From the NCBI GenBank assembly GCA_022801435.1, contig JAAWSG010000019.1, positions 1 through 35,822 of the forward strand: a DNA stretch of 35,822 nt. Direction: 5' to 3'. Below are positions 33,763-35,822 of this stretch, piece by piece (position 1 is the stretch's first letter; each line of letters starts with the position of its first letter). The stretch is from Lawsonibacter sp. GTDB lineage: Bacteria; Bacillota; Clostridia; Oscillospirales; Oscillospiraceae. The notes beneath the pieces are model-generated. The model was not told where the DNA came from. It searched no databases and saw nothing but the letters and a program-made list of their open reading frames with translations. The translations under genes were made by a program, and so were the position numbers.

Positions 33763-34176
33763 TCAGAGCGCCCCCGCCTCCCGGGCCAGGGCCTCCACTG
33801 CCTGGGCGGCGTGGTCAGACAGGGAGCCCTCCGACACCCCCGCCACCACCACCCCGCAGTTGTTCATGGGGACCAAAAACTTCCTGCCGCCGCAGCTCCC
33901 CACCGCCTGGGCCATGGCGGGGGTCACCTCCCCCAGGATGGCGTTGGCCACCAAAATCCCGATGGGGCCCAGCACCGCGTCGGCGTCCCGCACCCCCCAC
34001 ACCACCGGGTTCTCCCCCGTGGCGGCACAGTCCGCGCCCCCCTTGAGCATGGCGGCGGTGGCGGCGGCGTTGGTCCCCAGGGCGTGTATCTCCGCCTGGG
34101 GCAGGCGGGCCCGCACCCCCTCCACCAGCAGCCTGCCCAGCCGCCCGCCCTGTCCGTCAATGACTACAACCTTCAT
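33763..34176 (-). CDS. DUF3842 protein
   Basis: The 137-residue protein opens with a dinucleotide-binding-like VVVIDGQGGRLGRLLVEGV and contains ALGTNAAATAAMLKGGAD, LGPIGILVANAILGEVTP and FLVPMNNCGVVVAG, the conserved DUF3842 blocks. The function is unknown; a Rossmann-like fold is suggested by the N-terminus. Of two adjacent ATGs, 34176 has the better spacing (6 bases) to AAAAGGAG. Confidence 0.87.
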   Translation of the reverse strand: MKVVVIDGQGGRLGRLLVEGVRARLPQAEIHALGTNAAATAAMLKGGADCAATGENPVVWGVRDADAVLGPIGILVANAILGEVTPAMAQAVGSCGGRKFLVPMNNCGVVVAGVSEGSLSDHAAQAVEALAREAGAL

Positions 34177-34239
34177 CATATACTCCTTTTCCGCACCTCC
34201 CCGGCCCCATTCCGCATAGGATAGCCCGGGGTGGTGCTT

Positions 34240-34458
34240 TTGTCTTCTCTATATAACGCAAACAGCGGCGAGCTGCTCACCATGGCGGTGGCTCTCTCCG
34301 CCGCCATAGCCCAGGGGCAGAGCCCGGAGCAGCTGTCCAAGCTGGGGGCCTTCTTTACCATCGTGGGGGACACCCTGAACCTCTACGCCCTCCAGCCCAG
34401 CCAAAACAGCCAGACCAGACGCACCGCCGCTGCCCTCAGCCTTGCAGATAACGCCTGA
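34240..34458 (+). CDS. Small hypothetical protein
   Basis: The frame gives about 72 residues from TTG 34240 (GTG 34231 or 34234 are alternatives; GGGGTGG at 34228-34234 favours TTG). It has a helical, hydrophobic core, GELLTMAVALSAAIAQGQSP then LSKLGAFFTIVGDTLNLYAL, which resembles small uncharacterised proteins I know from Clostridia. The 3' end overlaps the convergent patatin gene by 23 bases. I assign no function. Confidence 0.6.
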   Translation: MSSLYNANSGELLTMAVALSAAIAQGQSPEQLSKLGAFFTIVGDTLNLYALQPSQNSQTRRTAAALSLADNA

Positions 34459-35287
34459 TCTCCTCCATCCGGTCCGCCGCCGCCTGGAAGCCCGCCGCCC
34501 ACAGCAGGCGCAGCTTCTCGGTGTCCCGCTCGGTCCGGGAGACCCCCAGGGTGGACTGGGGCGCGATGACCAGCGCCTTCCCCTCCCGCTCCAGCTGGAA
34601 CAGGCCCTCCCGCTCCCGGTTGTAGACCTCCGCCCGGTGCTCCATGACCTCCAGAAAGGCGGGATAGCCGTGGTACCGCCTGCGGATCAGCTTCATGGTC
34701 CGGTCCGGTCTGCGCACATAGGCCCGGGGCCGGGTGAGCACCACAATCAGCCGGTCACAGCCCTTGTCCAGCGCTCTCCGCCAGGGGATGCCGTCCGCGA
34801 CGCCGCCGTCCAGATAGGGGTTCCCGTTGATTCGGATGATGGGGAACATCAGGGGCATGGCGCAGCTGGCCTGCAGTACAAGGGACGCCCGGTCCCGCCG
34901 GGGGACCGGCAGATAGTCCGCCCCGCCGGTGTTCAGGTTGGTAGCCACCGCCTCCACCTCCCCGGGGAAGGCGGCAAAGGCGGCATAGTCAAAGGGGATC
35001 AGCTCGTTGGGGATGGTGTCATAGGCGAACTTCAGCCCGAAATAGCTGCGGTTGCTGGGGTCGGTCAGATTGCGCCAGCCCATGTACCGCCTGTCCGGGG
35101 CGAAGCGGGTGACCACCTCCAGATTGCGCCGGGGCTGTCTGGATACATAGCTCACCCCGTAAGCGATGCCCGCCGACACGCCGATGACGTAGTCGGCCAT
35201 GATGTTCCCCTCCAGCAGGCCATCGCACACCCCGCTGGAGAAAATTGCCCGGAGAGCTCCGCCCTCCAATACCAAACCAGTTTTCAT
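34436..35287 (-). CDS. Patatin-like phospholipase (YjjU/RssA type)
   Basis: The 283-residue protein has the patatin oxyanion motif LEGGALR, the nucleophile elbow GVSAG with Ser38, and the catalytic Asp160 in LDGGVADGIP. Such enzymes hydrolyse acyl chains from phospholipids or other esters in the cytoplasm. AGGAGG precedes the ATG at 35287, and a good promoter lies at 35320-35348. Its real substrate is unknown. Confidence 0.92.
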   Translation of the reverse strand: MKTGLVLEGGALRAIFSSGVCDGLLEGNIMADYVIGVSAGIAYGVSYVSRQPRRNLEVVTRFAPDRRYMGWRNLTDPSNRSYFGLKFAYDTIPNELIPFDYAAFAAFPGEVEAVATNLNTGGADYLPVPRRDRASLVLQASCAMPLMFPIIRINGNPYLDGGVADGIPWRRALDKGCDRLIVVLTRPRAYVRRPDRTMKLIRRRYHGYPAFLEVMEHRAEVYNREREGLFQLEREGKALVIAPQSTLGVSRTERDTEKLRLLWAAGFQAAADRMEEIRRYLQG

Positions 35288-35319
35288 AAAACCTCCTGCG
35301 CCCTGCCGGACGCTCCTCT

Positions 35320-35348
35320 ATTATACTCCTCCCTGGAGAAATTTGCAA
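35320..35348 (-). promoter_or_regulatory. Promoter of the patatin-like gene
   Basis: On the minus strand TTGCAA (35348-35343), a 17-base spacer and TATAAT (35325-35320), 32 bases before the start codon. Confidence 0.82.
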
Positions 35349-35392
35349 ATTCCGTTCCGCTCCGGCCCCCGGCAAAAATCCTGCAAAGAGAA

Positions 35393-35421
35393 TTGACTTT
35401 GACGCCGCCCTCCTGTATAAT
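35393..35421 (+). promoter_or_regulatory. Promoter of tRNA-Leu
   Basis: TTGACT (35393-35398), a 17-base spacer and TATAAT (35416-35421), 17 bases before the mature tRNA end. Confidence 0.88.
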
Positions 35422-35438
35422 AGACTCACTGGCTATAT

Positions 35439-35523
35439 GCGGGCATGATGGAATTGGCAGACATGCGAGATTTAGGTTCTCGTGCAGCAATGCGTTGGGG
35501 TTCAAATCCCCATGCCCGCACCA
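35439..35523 (+). tRNA. tRNA-Leu (anticodon UAG)
   Basis: The acceptor stem GCGGGCA (35439-35445) pairs with TGCCCGC (35513-35519), followed by A and an encoded CCA (35521-35523). The anticodon stem CGAGA/TCTCG encloses the loop TTTAGGT with anticodon TAG at 35473-35475. A class II long variable arm and the T loop GGTTCAAATCC are present. It reads CUA and related leucine codons. Confidence 0.95.
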
Positions 35524-35530
35524 TGATAAG

Positions 35531-35567
35531 TTGACAGACCGCCAAGGGGTTGGTCTGTCAATTTTTA
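35531..35567 (+). terminator. Terminator after tRNA-Leu
   Basis: A perfect 10-bp stem (35531-35540 with 35552-35561) followed by T5. Confidence 0.88.
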
Positions 35568-35640
35568 TATACAGAATGCAAAAGCTCGTTGCGCCGCAGT
35601 GATTTCACTTCGGTATTCTTGTTTATAGGAGGAAATTTTA

Positions 35641-35822
35641 ATGAATATGATTCAAAAAAGTGAAGCAATTAAGAACGGTCTCCGGAAGGGGTTTCAGGAC
35701 GGCAGTTCTAAATCGGCCAGATCAGCATACTAATCCACATGATCATGAAATACGATGGGACACCCCAGATGGACATCCTGAACCGCAGTCTCCTATTAAT
35801 TATCCCGATGGAGCACCGGAAT
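35641..35822 (+). pseudogene. Start of an unrecognised gene with a probable frameshift, cut by the window edge
   Basis: ATG 35641 follows AGGAGG (35628-35633). Its own frame ends after 30 residues (TAA at 35731). A second frame, reached by removing one A from the A6 run at 35654-35659, stays open to the window end and reads MNMIQKVKQLRTVSGRGF, then NRPDQHTNPHDHEIRWD and PEPQSPINYPDGAPE. This His/Asp/Pro-rich text looks like real protein but I do not recognise the family. The DNA is AT-richer than the rest of the window. Alternatives are a 30-residue peptide gene followed by an unrelated fragment, or a sequencing error. Confidence 0.4.

Overview
The window is GC-rich, gene-dense chromosomal DNA. 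The strongest family assignments (RpiR regulator, DUF624 protein, DUF3842, DUF4349 lipoprotein, SLH-anchored giant protein, CD1871A-type CXXC peptide, Spo0A C-terminal domain, LysM-GH18 and amidase wall hydrolases, RNase M5-like Toprim protein) point to a Gram-positive anaerobe of the class Clostridia. The GC content and gene style fit the Oscillospiraceae (Flavonifractor/Lawsonibacter/Oscillibacter type) best; that placement is inference. Genes use strong AGGAGG-type ribosome sites, many GTG/TTG starts, consensus sigma-A promoters and simple hairpin terminators.

Left part (1-6915): a sialic-acid utilisation locus on the + strand. An AGE-family epimerase (cut by the window edge), an RpiR-type regulator and a DUF624 protein end at a strong terminator. 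A consensus promoter then drives a sugar-binding lipoprotein, two ABC permeases, a YhcH/NanQ-type anomerase and N-acetylneuraminate lyase. A hairpin after the binding-protein gene probably sets its excess over the permeases.

6920-10430: a DtxR-type metalloregulator, with the reading-frame remnant of a FeoB-associated Cys-rich protein in its upstream region; a minus-strand pair made of a helix-turn-helix gene, whose frame is interrupted at an A7 tract, and a stand-alone Spo0A C-terminal domain protein joined to it by an ATGA overlap; a type II glycerate kinase; and a short QueG-like double [4Fe-4S] protein.

10434-12873 (minus): a compact four-gene unit, class B sortase - TlpA-like thioredoxin lipoprotein - 50-residue CXXC membrane peptide - NapH-like [4Fe-4S] membrane protein. 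The first two genes overlap by ATGA. It looks like an electron conduit to the cell exterior tied to a sortase, and it is the most system-like unit here.

12895-18610 (minus): lower glycolysis, trmL-pgk-tpiA-gpmI-eno, from one clear promoter to one clear terminator; gapA is not in the window.

18611-23357: cinA, a small ankyrin-like gene, an XRE regulator coupled by ATGA to a zinc-ribbon protein, a possible small RNA, and an ABC-class ATPase (COG3044 type).

23369-28861: a single 1733-residue secreted protein with Ig-like/YDG repeats, including a duplicated module of about 320 residues, and three C-terminal SLH domains, behind a structured leader.

28873-35822: a thioesterase (FlK type)-YbaK-RNase M5-like operon, an amidase-SH3 plus LysM-GH18 wall-hydrolase pair, a DUF4349 lipoprotein, DUF3842, a small conserved-looking protein, a patatin-like phospholipase, and tRNA-Leu(UAG). 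Beyond the tRNA the sequence becomes visibly AT-richer and carries the start of a frame-broken gene that runs off the window.
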